Shown: piece by piece, positions 32,122-40,652 of the stretch | Layout of the letters: each line of letters begins with the position of its first letter | How positions within the stretch are numbered: the first letter of the stretch is position 1 | Assembly (NCBI GenBank): GCA_017397645.1 | Contig: JAFQIE010000006.1 | Location: 1 to 64,000 of the forward strand | Direction of reading: 5' to 3' | Origin: Lachnospiraceae bacterium | Lineage (GTDB): Bacteria; Bacillota; Clostridia; Lachnospirales; Lachnospiraceae | Length of the DNA: 64,000 nucleotides | Translations under genes and position numbers: made by a program | The notes under the pieces: generated by a model | What the model was told of the DNA's origin: nothing | Seen by the model: the letters and a program-made list of their open reading frames with translations, nothing else | The model's database searches: none

Positions 32122-32322
32122 TTATTTAATTATGAAGTTTACGCCGTACTTAACTACATAGTCAACGATTGCAATGATAAGTCCAACCACAATCGAAATA
32201 GCAACTACTGCAACTGACTGCTTAATAGTTGTTTTTCTGTCCGGCCAAATAATTTTCTTGAATTCTGATTTCACACCCTTAAAAAAAGAAGGGCGTGCTT
32301 TCTTTTCTGCGGAATCTCCCAT
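32122..32322 (-). CDS. secE: Preprotein translocase subunit SecE
   Basis: Single-span clamp of the SecYEG channel. 66 residues from MGDSAEKK: a basic cytoplasmic part with FFKGVKSEFKKIIWPDRKT (the conserved helix including W-P) and one membrane segment (about 38-60). Two ATG codons, 9 nt apart, are possible; the inner one has AAGGAA at 9 nt, while the outer one is only 2 nt from it. Confidence 0.93.
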   Translation of the reverse strand: MGDSAEKKARPSFFKGVKSEFKKIIWPDRKTTIKQSVAVVAISIVVGLIIAIVDYVVKYGVNFIIK

Positions 32323-32355
32323 GACACTCATTTCCTTCCACTTACGATGCTAAAA

Positions 32356-32505
32356 TTATTTTGTTTCCTTATGCAATGTGTGAGTCTTGCAGAATCTGCA
32401 GTACTTCTTGGTTTCCATTCTGTCAGGATGGTTCTTTTTCTCTTTTGTAGTATTGTAGTTACGCTGCTTGCATTCTGTACAAGCCAATGTGATTTTTGTA
32501 CGCAT
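32356..32505 (-). CDS. rpmG: 50S ribosomal protein L33
   Basis: 49-residue large-subunit protein translated on the minus strand as [17 protein letters not shown] and ending [10 protein letters not shown]. It has two Cys pairs (CTEC and CRFC), the zinc-binding form of L33. GGAGGT lies 7 nt before the ATG. It is the first gene of rpmG-secE-nusG-rplK-rplA and is preceded by a strong promoter lying within a terminator-like inverted repeat. Confidence 0.96.
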   Translation of the reverse strand: MRTKITLACTECKQRNYNTTKEKKNHPDRMETKKYCRFCKTHTLHKETK

Positions 32506-32568
32506 TTTGTTACCTCCGCTCTTATCTTAACCGAGATTTTCTCGTGTCAATTGCATAATTTTAAGCAT

Positions 32569-32649
32569 AAAAAAAAGACCTAAAATCCAATCTCGCTTGT
32601 ATAATGTACCACACCTGTTACCTTGTGTCAACATTTTTTTAGGTCTTTT
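32569..32649 (-). terminator. Long-loop terminator enclosing rpmG promoter
   Basis: Perfect 13 bp inverted repeat AAAAGACCTAAAA/TTTTAGGTCTTTT with a 51 nt loop, followed on the minus strand by more T (eight in all). Only RNA coming from the upstream HTH gene (32661-33011) contains both arms. The long loop makes termination strength uncertain. Confidence 0.55.
32603..32631 (-). promoter_or_regulatory. rpmG-secE-nusG promoter
   Basis: TTGACA (32631-32626) and TACATT (32608-32603), 17 nt apart. It lies entirely within the loop of the 13 bp inverted repeat 32573-32585/32637-32649. The leader to rpmG is about 90 nt and holds CGAGA-AAA-TCTCG. Confidence 0.8.
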
Positions 32650-32660
32650 CCAATATTTGA

Positions 32661-33011
32661 TTATTTACTCTTTTTGGCCTTTGCCTTGTATTTCTCTATC
32701 TGGGCAAAATCTTCCATCAGTTCCATGACTTTGTCTCTACCCGTTTGATTCAGTTTTAAATAGTTTTGCATCACATCATTTTCCAGAATTTGAACTCCCA
32801 AGGATGCATGTTCTTCCAGAGGGCTGAAGTCCACGGGATTTAGTTTCAGCTGCTGGCACATTCTAATAACAGTGCCGTATGCCATACCTTCAATTCCTCG
32901 TTCCAGTGCCGTCACCAGCGTACTATAGGGGATGCCAAGTTCAGTGGAAAACTGTCTGACACTGCGGTAGTGACTAAGAATCGCCTTCTTTAAAATCTCT
33001 GCCTTCTTCAT
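32661..33011 (-). CDS. Small helix-turn-helix regulator
   Basis: 116 residues from MKKAEILKKAIL, start fixed by GGAGGAG 7 nt upstream. Residues about 15-60 form an XRE-like HTH (SVRQFSTELGIPYSTLVTALERG). The rest is a charged helical tail ending in a lysine-rich KYKAKAKKSK. No effector domain is seen. A promoter (TTGAAA, 16 nt, TATAAT; 33120-33093) precedes it, and a palindrome AATAC-7-GTATT at 33074-33090 just after the -10 could be an autoregulatory operator. The target is unknown. Confidence 0.8.
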   Translation of the reverse strand: MKKAEILKKAILSHYRSVRQFSTELGIPYSTLVTALERGIEGMAYGTVIRMCQQLKLNPVDFSPLEEHASLGVQILENDVMQNYLKLNQTGRDKVMELMEDFAQIEKYKAKAKKSK

Positions 33012-33170
33012 ACTCCATCTCCTCCACTTATTTTTCTTTTGTAATTCGTTGGTACAATAGAACATACAGGGGGAATACTTATATCGTATTTAATTATACA
33101 AGTAAGGATGCGTATTTCAATAGGCAAACCGACTATAATTTTCCATTTTTCAACCAACTATTCATCATAT

Positions 33171-34010
33171 TTACCGACATTCTTCAACAGGAAGTCCGTA
33201 AACCTGCACGACTTCCAACAAATCACTGTCAAAAATATCTCTAGGCGTAACGATATGTCCTCCGTCACTGTTCAAATCATATCCGTATCTGGCAAATGCG
33301 TACCACACCAAATGGGCACAGTGTGTCCCGGATACTTCCTCTTTCGAGCAATCCTTTTGCACCAGACTGGGGAGTCTGTAGGGAATCTTTTCCAAATGTT
33401 CCTCAGCAAAGGTCGTAATTTGCTTTAGCGTCTCCTCATCCGTATCCTTTAAGCGCAGTTGAACAAACCCGGGATATGTGGCCCATTCCTCTATAGGCCA
33501 AAACTCTGACTTGCGTCCCATAGCCACCGCTTCCAAGGTAATCCCTTTTTTAGCATCCGTCACAAGTGCCGCGTGCCCGCACCGCCACCCCAACACATGC
33601 CCGTTAAAGGTGACGAGAACATCCCCTGTCCGAACCGCCGGAAGAAACGCCCTTTTAGAATTTGCTCTTTCTGTGCCCTCACAAAGTCTTTCAGTGTGTA
33701 CGATGACGCAATACCTTTCACATATAGAATCCACGTCCTCAAAAAACAAATCCTGCAATCGTAGGATATCTCTTCTCCGGTTTTCCTCTATCAACTGATC
33801 TACCCCCACTCTGGCCAACCCTGTCTGAAGGAATAAGGTATTATAGTCCTCCTCTGTGAGCTTTTCTTTCATTAGGATAGGGAGGATATCTTTCTTCTCA
33901 TACATAGGGGCAGCATGTATTTGTTCTTCCGCACAGTCTGTCCACCAGCGGGCTGTTGTCACCAATATACCTAACAATAAAAAAAACAAGAACAAACGCC
34001 TCTTTTTCAT
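33171..34010 (-). CDS. Secreted permuted NlpC/P60 (YiiX-like) hydrolase
   Basis: 279 residues. An N-terminal KKRRLFLFFLLLGILVTT is a signal peptide or anchor. The segment GDVLVTFNGHVLGWRCGHAALV carries the His of a circularly permuted papain-like fold, and EVSGTHCAHLVWYAFARYGYD the Cys, as in YiiX/YebB-type enzymes. These cleave peptide or acyl bonds in the cell wall or lipids; the substrate here is unknown. Start 34010 has GGGGAG 6 nt upstream. Confidence 0.72.
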   Translation of the reverse strand: MKKRRLFLFFLLLGILVTTARWWTDCAEEQIHAAPMYEKKDILPILMKEKLTEEDYNTLFLQTGLARVGVDQLIEENRRRDILRLQDLFFEDVDSICERYCVIVHTERLCEGTERANSKRAFLPAVRTGDVLVTFNGHVLGWRCGHAALVTDAKKGITLEAVAMGRKSEFWPIEEWATYPGFVQLRLKDTDEETLKQITTFAEEHLEKIPYRLPSLVQKDCSKEEVSGTHCAHLVWYAFARYGYDLNSDGGHIVTPRDIFDSDLLEVVQVYGLPVEECR

Positions 34011-34107
34011 ACACATCTCCCCACGCATCTTCGTAGTAGGATTTGTGTTTTCAAAGGAATTTATTCTTGTTGCATATTCTTCCTATTTAGTTTTCTGATT
34101 TGGTTCG

Positions 34108-34779
34108 TTATGCCTCACGGTAAGGCTTTCTGCCACAGCATTTCTTCTCTGTGCAGTATCCCTTCAACTCACACTTGGGCACAAAATAATTGTCCACCAA
34201 ATATTTCCATTCTTCGGAATACTCGGAAAGTGCTTTCATCAGGTCCTGCATCAGTTTGCGGTATTCCCAGTAAGCCCTGGTACAGAGTCTCTGATGGGAC
34301 ATTTCAATCAAGTTCCGGACATTTCTCTTGTCCACAATCTTTGTTGTCATACCCAAGGGCAAAAGCATTGCCGCATCTTCTCTGGGCACCCCGTACTCTG
34401 CTTCCAGTTTCGTACAAGTAGCGGCGATATTCTCCATCATTTCCTTATATAAAGAAGCTGCTTCCTCGTTCTTTGCCACGGTAGGCGGAGTCACGTAGGT
34501 AAAATTTTTATAATTGATGTATCTGGTGCTGGCCTGCAATCTGGTGGGCGCACCACCGATATGAGTATACCACTCTCTAATGACACGGGCAGAATAACCG
34601 TCAATAATCATTTCCACATTGACATATTCCATGACACGGTGATGGCCGGACTTAATACAGTCCAATCCTCGCTTGTAATTTTTCTCTTTATCTGTAATAT
34701 CTGCTCCCCAGCATACGCCTGCGCGCTCTCCCATCAAAGTAATGGGGTTATGGGGAGTTTCACTTAAAATCGTAATCAT
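34108..34779 (-). CDS. thyX: Flavin-dependent thymidylate synthase, divergent clade
   Basis: Makes dTMP from dUMP using methylene-tetrahydrofolate and FAD. 223 residues with GERAGVCWGADITD, HHRVMEYVNVEM, and the RY end of the signature (LQASTRYINYKNFTY). The canonical RHRx7S motif is altered: the aligned stretch reads EWYTHIGGAPTRLQASTRY, so the two arginines of RHR are absent. The last part contains a Cys/Lys-rich tail (CELKGYCTEKKCCGRK). It is probably a functional variant group, since the FAD and dUMP contacts N-terminal and C-terminal to it remain. Confidence 0.82.
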   Translation of the reverse strand: MITILSETPHNPITLMGERAGVCWGADITDKEKNYKRGLDCIKSGHHRVMEYVNVEMIIDGYSARVIREWYTHIGGAPTRLQASTRYINYKNFTYVTPPTVAKNEEAASLYKEMMENIAATCTKLEAEYGVPREDAAMLLPLGMTTKIVDKRNVRNLIEMSHQRLCTRAYWEYRKLMQDLMKALSEYSEEWKYLVDNYFVPKCELKGYCTEKKCCGRKPYREA

Positions 34780-34824
34780 CTCTTTTCCTCCGACACATTT
34801 GACTCTGCTACTCTCTATGTGCTG

Positions 34825-35682
34825 TTATCTAACATCCTCCGCCTTTTTTTCCAGGGGCTCTTCCAGGATGGCAGGATTCTTCATAATCTTTCTCAACTGA
34901 CGCAAGGAAAGCGCATAGTATAAGCCATCGCAGATACGCTCATCTGACACTAGTCCAAAACTCATATGCTTCTCCTGTACCACTTCGCCTTCTTTGACCA
35001 CGGGAATCATCTTTTCTTTGCCCATTGCCAGGAACAGGCTGGTGGTTCCAAAATTATAAATATGGTGGAACACATGACTGATGCCCAAGGATTTCAAATT
35101 GGTGATGAAGAAGGATGTATGGAAGGGACTTAAGTTAACCACCGCCTTCGGCATAATATTGTGTTTGTCCATCCACATCAAGGTATTTACCAATAATTTA
35201 ATCAACCAGGAAGGAACAAAGGTCAGTACCCTTGCCAACTTATCCGTATCGTTTTCTCCCTGACGTGCCACGGTTTCTTTGCGGATTGCATCGTTTAATT
35301 TCTGTGCAATCTCTGTAATGGTTTCTGTTCCCTCAAAGCAAAGTTTGATGGTGGTATCCACACTACCATCCTCTAAAGTAGGATGAACAGCAATGCACAT
35401 CCAAATCTTAGGTCTGGCATAAATCTTGCCATTCATGATGAAACGGTTCAATTGGGGACGCATTGCAATCAAACGCACAGTGGCTGCAATGAGTATGTGC
35501 ATGTAATTCATCTTAATCCCTTCCGCCGCTTTTTCCTTAATATAGGCGTCCATGGGTTCACAAGGGAAAGTCTCCTCGTACATGGTCATAGAATCGTTAC
35601 GTTCTTTCATAATGTAAGGCATAATCTTCTGCAGAGGCTCAATACTTCTAATCACTCTACCATCGGGTCTTTTTCCGAACAT
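34825..35682 (-). CDS. Chloramphenicol acetyltransferase/E2-fold acyltransferase-like protein
   Basis: 285 residues resembling the catalytic domain of 2-oxo acid dehydrogenase E2 (CAT fold) without lipoyl or peripheral-subunit domains. Segments include MNYMHILIAATVRLIAMRPQLNRF, FHTSFFITNLKSLGI and SFGLVSDERICDGLYYA. The usual active-site HHxxxDG is replaced by SDERICDG, so the catalytic His is lacking and ordinary acyl transfer is doubtful. Start 35682 has GAGGAAG upstream. No dehydrogenase partner genes are near. Confidence 0.75.
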   Translation of the reverse strand: MFGKRPDGRVIRSIEPLQKIMPYIMKERNDSMTMYEETFPCEPMDAYIKEKAAEGIKMNYMHILIAATVRLIAMRPQLNRFIMNGKIYARPKIWMCIAVHPTLEDGSVDTTIKLCFEGTETITEIAQKLNDAIRKETVARQGENDTDKLARVLTFVPSWLIKLLVNTLMWMDKHNIMPKAVVNLSPFHTSFFITNLKSLGISHVFHHIYNFGTTSLFLAMGKEKMIPVVKEGEVVQEKHMSFGLVSDERICDGLYYALSLRQLRKIMKNPAILEEPLEKKAEDVR

Positions 35683-35807
35683 ATTTCTTCCTCGCACTTC
35701 TGTTTCTCAGTCTACAGTTCTAGTTTATAAAATTTTTATATTTTTCATTATACATATTTTTCGACATTTTACAAGAAAAAACGACAATCGGCTGTGTCCC
35801 CGGTCGT

Positions 35808-36680
35808 CTACCTTTTCGCTTTTTCCGACCGGCTTGGCATTAGGGGACTACACTTTAAGCACCCCACAGGACATACCGGTACACATTTCCCGCATTTGAT
35901 ACACTCCGGCGATACAGAGATTTCTTCCGGTGCCAGATGCACAGGACATGCATGTTGGCATGCCATACAGTGCACGCAGTCTTCTTTTTCCCAACGAATC
36001 TGCACCAGGGAAAACTTATTAAACCAGCCGTACACGGCACCCAAGGGACACAGGTATTGGCAGAAAGGACGATAGCATTTTATGGAAAGGAGGAGAATTG
36101 TTAATAGGACACCCAGTTTCCAATAAAACAGCCCACCCACTTGAAGGCGCAACTGCCCATCCGCTGCCATCAGGGGTACTGCTCCCATCAGCGTACCGGA
36201 AGGACATAGGAACTTGCAAAATGCCGGCACTTTAGCAAACCCACTAAATAAAATAGAAGAACCTGCTATCACCAGTCCGAATAGCACCACATACTTTCCA
36301 TATTTTAACAGGCGGTGCCCCGACAGGTGCTTTCTTTTTTTGAAAATAGGAATTTTATGCAACAAATCCTGAATCAGTCCAAAGGGACATAGCCAACCAC
36401 ATACAAATCGGCCAAACAAGCTTCCGAATACAAAAAGAAATCCCAGCACCCCGAAAGGCACTTGGATATCTCTTTTATTGAGCGCCATCTGAAGTGCGCC
36501 CATGGGGCACGACCCCACAGCACCCGGACAGGAATAGCAATTCAGTCCCGGCACACATGCATACTTCAGTGCTCCTTTGTATAGTTTTCCATGAAGAAAG
36601 CCGTACAGATATCCATTACTTAATATAGTAAAGAGTATCTGTACCAGCAATCGTGTCCGTTCCAAACGTTTTCTCATCAT
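35808..36680 (-). CDS. 4Fe-4S membrane protein, NapH/CcoG-like
   Basis: 290 residues with about five membrane segments and many cysteines: CYSCPGAVGSCP, CGWLCPFG, CKFLCP, CQYLCPLG, then a soluble tail with two ferredoxin-type clusters (CVHCMACQHACP and CIKCGKCVPVCPVGC). The pattern fits NapH-type quinol or membrane electron-transfer proteins. It forms a run with a CXXC peptide, a rubredoxin-flavoprotein and a TlpA lipoprotein, so it probably passes electrons across the membrane to the extracytoplasmic thiol protein. Confidence 0.88.
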   Translation of the reverse strand: MMRKRLERTRLLVQILFTILSNGYLYGFLHGKLYKGALKYACVPGLNCYSCPGAVGSCPMGALQMALNKRDIQVPFGVLGFLFVFGSLFGRFVCGWLCPFGLIQDLLHKIPIFKKRKHLSGHRLLKYGKYVVLFGLVIAGSSILFSGFAKVPAFCKFLCPSGTLMGAVPLMAADGQLRLQVGGLFYWKLGVLLTILLLSIKCYRPFCQYLCPLGAVYGWFNKFSLVQIRWEKEDCVHCMACQHACPVHLAPEEISVSPECIKCGKCVPVCPVGCLKCSPLMPSRSEKAKR

Positions 36681-36706
36681 CGTCTATTATCCGTTCTATA
36701 TGGCAT

Positions 36707-36934
36707 CTATCCGATGCCGATACACTCCAAGCAAATCCGGGTAGCCTTGATAAAGATATCTTTAAACTGGTTCAGATATCCACCTGCTGCCAGAAATGCA
36801 ATTCCTAATAAAACTCCCCACCACCATCCCGTGCGGTGCAAGTTTTGAAAAAATTTCTTGTCTGTGCGTTCCTCACTCATATCTTTGCTCTGTTTGTTTT
36901 TCTCTATGATTCTATTTTTGATTCTCTCTTTCAT
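36707..36934 (-). CDS. Small CD1871A-like CXXC membrane protein
   Basis: 75 residues from the ATG at 36934 (a TTG at 36973 or an ATG further in are alternatives; none has a clear ribosome site). One membrane segment (WWWGVLLGIAFLAAGGYL) precedes the conserved ending RICLECIGIG. Such CXXC peptides usually stand beside TlpA-like thioredoxins and 4Fe-4S membrane proteins in clostridia, as here. The role is unknown, presumably thiol or electron relay. Confidence 0.72.
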   Translation of the reverse strand: MKERIKNRIIEKNKQSKDMSEERTDKKFFQNLHRTGWWWGVLLGIAFLAAGGYLNQFKDIFIKATRICLECIGIG

Positions 36935-36976
36935 CATCGCTATGAATTCTTTCAGCAATTCAATTGCGGCCAAGGC

Positions 36977-37597
36977 TTACAGGGGACGGAAAGCTTCCGG
37001 ACCATGCTTACACCAAGGACATGTGAAGTCTGCAGGCAGTTCTTCCCCCTCATACACGTAGCCACATATCTCACACACGAAGCCTTTTTTCTTTTCCGCT
37101 GTCTTCTTCGGTTTGATATGATCAAAATAATACGCATAGGTAACGGAAGGTGCCTCGGACAATATAGCGCCTTCCACCACTTCTGCATAGAACATCGTAT
37201 GCGTACCGCAGTCCATGGTTTTCAGCACCTTTGCCGACAAATAGGCGTTGGTGTAATTCTTTAAATACAGCACACCATTTCCGCTGCGAGCGGTTTCTGC
37301 TTCATATTTACTAAACTTATCAACAGTTCGTCCGCTCTGAAATCCAAAATGCTGAAACAGTTCAAAAGGCGTATCCTCTGTCAGGACCGATACATTAAAT
37401 ATTTCCGAAGACATAATCATATCATGGGTATAATTGTCCTTATTGACTGCAATCATAATGGTCTCCGGCTTCCCGGAAATCTGCGTCACCGTATTGATGA
37501 TACAGCCGTTATCCTTTCTGCCATCACGCGTGCTCAAAACGAACAAACCATAACTCAGTTTAAATAATACGGATTTGTCAAAATTCTTCTCACTCAT
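36977..37597 (-). CDS. High-molecular-weight rubredoxin (flavin reductase-rubredoxin fusion)
   Basis: 206 residues. Residues 1-150 are a flavin reductase-like FMN-binding domain (LSYGLFVLSTRDGRKDNGCIINTVTQISG); residues about 165-206 are a rubredoxin with CEICGYVYEG and CPWCKHGPEAF, four iron-binding cysteines. The same fusion (Hrb) accepts electrons from NADH and reduces oxygen/NO-scavenging flavoproteins in anaerobes. It is flanked by the CXXC protein and TlpA genes. Confidence 0.9.
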   Translation of the reverse strand: MSEKNFDKSVLFKLSYGLFVLSTRDGRKDNGCIINTVTQISGKPETIMIAVNKDNYTHDMIMSSEIFNVSVLTEDTPFELFQHFGFQSGRTVDKFSKYEAETARSGNGVLYLKNYTNAYLSAKVLKTMDCGTHTMFYAEVVEGAILSEAPSVTYAYYFDHIKPKKTAEKKKGFVCEICGYVYEGEELPADFTCPWCKHGPEAFRPL

Positions 37598-37690
37598 GGA
37601 ACTATCCTCTCTTTATAAAACTATATTTTCGATGAACATTATATTCTTACTATATTATACCTTATTTTTGCGCAAAGAAAAGTAGAAAAA

Positions 37691-38341
37691 TTACAGCACA
37701 CCCTTCAACTCTTCAATGATGCTAATCCAATCTTCTTTACTCTTGGCACCAACCACATAAGTTAGCAACTCTGCGTCCTGATTAAAAAAGTAAGTGGTTG
37801 GTACATACTCGGAAGCGCCCACCAAATTCATATAGAGTTCTTCATTTAGTAAAAGATGAGGATAAGTTGCACCCGTCTCTTCGATAATTCCTTTCAGGTT
37901 CTCAAGCTCCGACTCGCTTGCCCCCTCCATCACATCCGATACGATGCCGATGAGTTGAAACTCAGAGGCATCATATTGAGCTGCTATTTCTCCCAGGTCC
38001 GGCATTTCGTTTAGACAGGGACCACAAAAGGTACCCCAAACATTAATCATGGTAAGTTTGGATTCCGCAAGTCGGTCAGAAGTGAATTCTTCACCTTCCG
38101 AAGTGAGGGCGGAAAATTGTAGCACATAGGGCTGCTGGGATTCCTGCGCAGATTCCTGCGTTGATTCCTGTGCAGACTCGTGTACGGGTGCTTTGGAGGA
38201 ATCCTGATTCACATCTTCCGGATTTGCACAGCCCGTTATGCTTAACATCATACACAGCATGATAACTACAATTGGTTTATTAGCCGTCCACTTACCCGTC
38301 ATCCATTTGCGTTGAAAATGCGTTTTTATGTTTCTCTTCAT
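37691..38341 (-). CDS. TlpA/ResA-like thioredoxin lipoprotein
   Basis: 216 residues. A lipobox LSITGC near residue 35-40 is followed by an S/E/Q-rich linker with QES-type repeats and a thioredoxin domain whose active site is WGTFCGPC (about residue 100). The cis-Pro loop is EYVPTTYFF. It is anchored outside and probably reduces or oxidises exported proteins. ATG lies 1 nt after the TGA of the upstream fusion gene, so translation is likely coupled. Confidence 0.88.
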   Translation of the reverse strand: MKRNIKTHFQRKWMTGKWTANKPIVVIMLCMMLSITGCANPEDVNQDSSKAPVHESAQESTQESAQESQQPYVLQFSALTSEGEEFTSDRLAESKLTMINVWGTFCGPCLNEMPDLGEIAAQYDASEFQLIGIVSDVMEGASESELENLKGIIEETGATYPHLLLNEELYMNLVGASEYVPTTYFFNQDAELLTYVVGAKSKEDWISIIEELKGVL

Positions 38342-38342
38342 A

Positions 38343-39467
38343 TCAGTTCCTATTTCCTTTCATCTCTTTTTCTTTTTGCTTCACCATACGCCACAGTTCT
38401 AAAGCTTCCTCCGGATTGTTGGGCTTGGGCACATCTCCAAAGACATGGGGATGACGGCGGATCAATTTATCGCATAGCATCTGAACCACATCTTTCATTT
38501 CAAAGACACCTCGCTCACGGGCAATCTCTGCATGGAGCACGACCTGCAATAGTACATCTCCCAACTCTTCGCAGAGGTTTTCGTCATCCTTATTTTCAAT
38601 AGCTTGCAGCACTTCATCCGTCTCATCTGTGAGACATTTTTTTAAACTCTCGTGAGTCTGTGCTTTGTCCCACTCGCAGCCCCCGGGCCTCCGCAGTGCT
38701 GTGATGATTTCCAGCAACTCCTCATAGGTGTGAGGGAGGTGTTCCTGATGCTGCCTGTCACCTTTATTTTCCTGTCTGTCGTTATCCACAATGACATCCT
38801 CGTCGTGTGTTGTTTCCCGCGTATTTTCGGCATTTTCCACATTTTGTGACACGCGTGTCACACCGCATGTACAGGAACTTGTGTCATGTGCCGTTTGGGA
38901 GCAGGAGGAAGGCTCCAAACTCTCCTCCCAGGGGAGACAAACCATGATAGGTGCATGTCCCATTTGGGGCAATACTTTTTCTATTAAATCTCTCATTTTT
39001 ATCTTAATGCTGGAGGTGTTGATACAGGGATGGCAACCTATTTCCTCTCCCTTAAGTAGGTCCTCATCTATGACCAGTTGCACTCTATTTTCATGATCAT
39101 TCATCAGTCCCATGACACTTACCGAACCCGGTGTAATGTCCAAAAATTCTTCCAGATATTTTTCGTTTGCAAAGGATAATCTCGCCACGCCCAGTTGGGC
39201 AGAAATATCCTTGGTCTTGAATTTTTTCTCCCCCGGCATCATCAGCAGATAAAACTGTGTCTCCTGCCTGTTACATAAAAATAGATTTTTGCAAACGGTG
39301 GTTTGCAACGCTTCGTCTATCTCCCTGCAAGCCTCCATGGTCATTGCTGCATCATGGTCTACACGCTGATATTTTATCCACAACGCATCCAACAAATCGT
39401 ATGTCCGCACTTCTTTTTCCAGTCTGTTTGAAGTATCCTGTGGTCTTCCATCGTGTATTTTTAACAT
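38343..39467 (-). CDS. Fusion of prolyl-tRNA editing (YbaK/PrdX-like) domain and MazG
   Basis: 374 residues. Residues about 22-180 match the YbaK/ProX deacylase family that clears Ala-tRNA(Pro): FLCNRQETQFYLLMMPGEKKF, ARLSFANEKYLEEFLDITPGSVS, and EEIGCHPCINTSSIKI. Residues about 185-245 are a Cys/Thr/Glu-rich linker. From HTYEELLEIITALRRPGG to the end is MazG, a nucleoside-triphosphate pyrophosphatase with WDKAQTHESL, ETDEVLQAI and CEELGDVLLQVVLHA. Start 39467 has AGAGGA upstream. No stop or frame change separates the halves. MazG usually degrades non-canonical NTPs, so both parts are quality-control functions. Confidence 0.85.
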   Translation of the reverse strand: MLKIHDGRPQDTSNRLEKEVRTYDLLDALWIKYQRVDHDAAMTMEACREIDEALQTTVCKNLFLCNRQETQFYLLMMPGEKKFKTKDISAQLGVARLSFANEKYLEEFLDITPGSVSVMGLMNDHENRVQLVIDEDLLKGEEIGCHPCINTSSIKIKMRDLIEKVLPQMGHAPIMVCLPWEESLEPSSCSQTAHDTSSCTCGVTRVSQNVENAENTRETTHDEDVIVDNDRQENKGDRQHQEHLPHTYEELLEIITALRRPGGCEWDKAQTHESLKKCLTDETDEVLQAIENKDDENLCEELGDVLLQVVLHAEIARERGVFEMKDVVQMLCDKLIRRHPHVFGDVPKPNNPEEALELWRMVKQKEKEMKGNRN

Positions 39468-39563
39468 ATTTTTATCCTCTTTTCTGTGATTTTCTTCTTT
39501 TATTTTATTATTATCGGTCCTGCTATGCAAGTTTTTCCTCCGAAAAACGCATACAGAGCCCTC

Positions 39564-40652
39564 TTACAGACACTCCTTGTACACTTTCAGGACATTTTTA
39601 TACATTATTTTATCTAATTCTCCCTCCGTAAATCCTCTTTCTTTTAGCTTCCACCAAAGCTTTTCTACCCCTTCTACACCGGGAATGGCTATATTGGTTG
39701 GGATTCCATCAAAATCACTTCCCAGCCCCAGCACCTCTATCCCACCTTTTTGCACGATATGCCGGGCGTGCGCAGCCACCATTTCCCAGATATAATTGCA
39801 GGTTTCCCCTGTCCTGATGCCTCCGTCCCTTTCTTCACAAGAATGCGGCAATAAGAAATCCAAGTGGTAATTTAAACCGATGCATCCACCTGTTTCTCCT
39901 ATTTTTTTAATCATTTCATCTGTCAGATTACGCCCGTGGGGGCAGATTGCTCTGGCATTGGAATGGCTGGCCACGAAAGATTTCCTGCTTGTTTCCACCA
40001 CATTCCAAAATCCGTCGTCAGACAGATGGGACACATCCACAATCATCCCAATGTGCTGCATTTCTTCCACAAACTCTCTGCCTTTTTCTGTCAAGCCGGA
40101 ATGGTTTTTTCCATTCTTTGCTCCTTCACCCACCTCAAGTTTCTTTTGTGCAACAGGCGTCATTTTGCCTACCCGGCCTGCCTCCGATGTGTCTACAATA
40201 GGTGTTGCCGGCGTGCCCAGTTCGTTTCTATAGTTCCACGTCAAGGTCATCATGCGGACATTCATGCGATACAACTCATGTAATTTTTTAACGCTTCCCT
40301 GACACACGCCACCTTCTTCTACCGTCAGCATACTTTTCAGCCTTCCATCCCCGTTTACAACATCTTCATAAGTTCGGATTTGGCATATAATATCTTGATA
40401 GGTTTGCAATTCCTGCTGATACAATTTCCATAAGGTCTCTACACCCTGCCATGGATCTGGCCAAAGTGCCCTGTCTACGAATAGTGCAAAATTTTGCAAG
40501 TGGTAGTTGTTTTCCTGCATCCTCAAAAGGTCTAAATGACCGCTGTTTTCTCTTAATGTTTCCTTTTCTTTGGTTTCACCCTCCGTCTTATTTTTCTTAT
40601 TTAGAAAATAAAGTCTCTCTATAGTGTCACAATGCATGTCTATGATTTTCAT
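39564..40652 (-). CDS. Membrane-type dipeptidase (peptidase M19)
   Basis: 362-residue zinc dipeptidase. It opens IDMHCDTIERLYF with the metal-binding HxD. TVEEGG, VSHLSDDGF and SHSNAR supply further ligands, and LGLGSDFDGIP carries the late conserved Asp. No signal peptide is seen, so it is cytoplasmic. It probably cleaves dipeptides, possibly including D-amino acid ones. The insert 20-40 is hydrophilic. It lies upstream of the tRNA-editing/MazG fusion by about 96 nt. Confidence 0.9.
   Translation of the reverse strand: MKIIDMHCDTIERLYFLNKKNKTEGETKEKETLRENSGHLDLLRMQENNYHLQNFALFVDRALWPDPWQGVETLWKLYQQELQTYQDIICQIRTYEDVVNGDGRLKSMLTVEEGGVCQGSVKKLHELYRMNVRMMTLTWNYRNELGTPATPIVDTSEAGRVGKMTPVAQKKLEVGEGAKNGKNHSGLTEKGREFVEEMQHIGMIVDVSHLSDDGFWNVVETSRKSFVASHSNARAICPHGRNLTDEMIKKIGETGGCIGLNYHLDFLLPHSCEERDGGIRTGETCNYIWEMVAAHARHIVQKGGIEVLGLGSDFDGIPTNIAIPGVEGVEKLWWKLKERGFTEGELDKIMYKNVLKVYKECL

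Noticed and set aside
36707..36973. TTG start at 36973 for the CXXC membrane protein
   Set aside because: No ribosome site precedes it and the extra residues are not typical of the family; kept as an alternative only.
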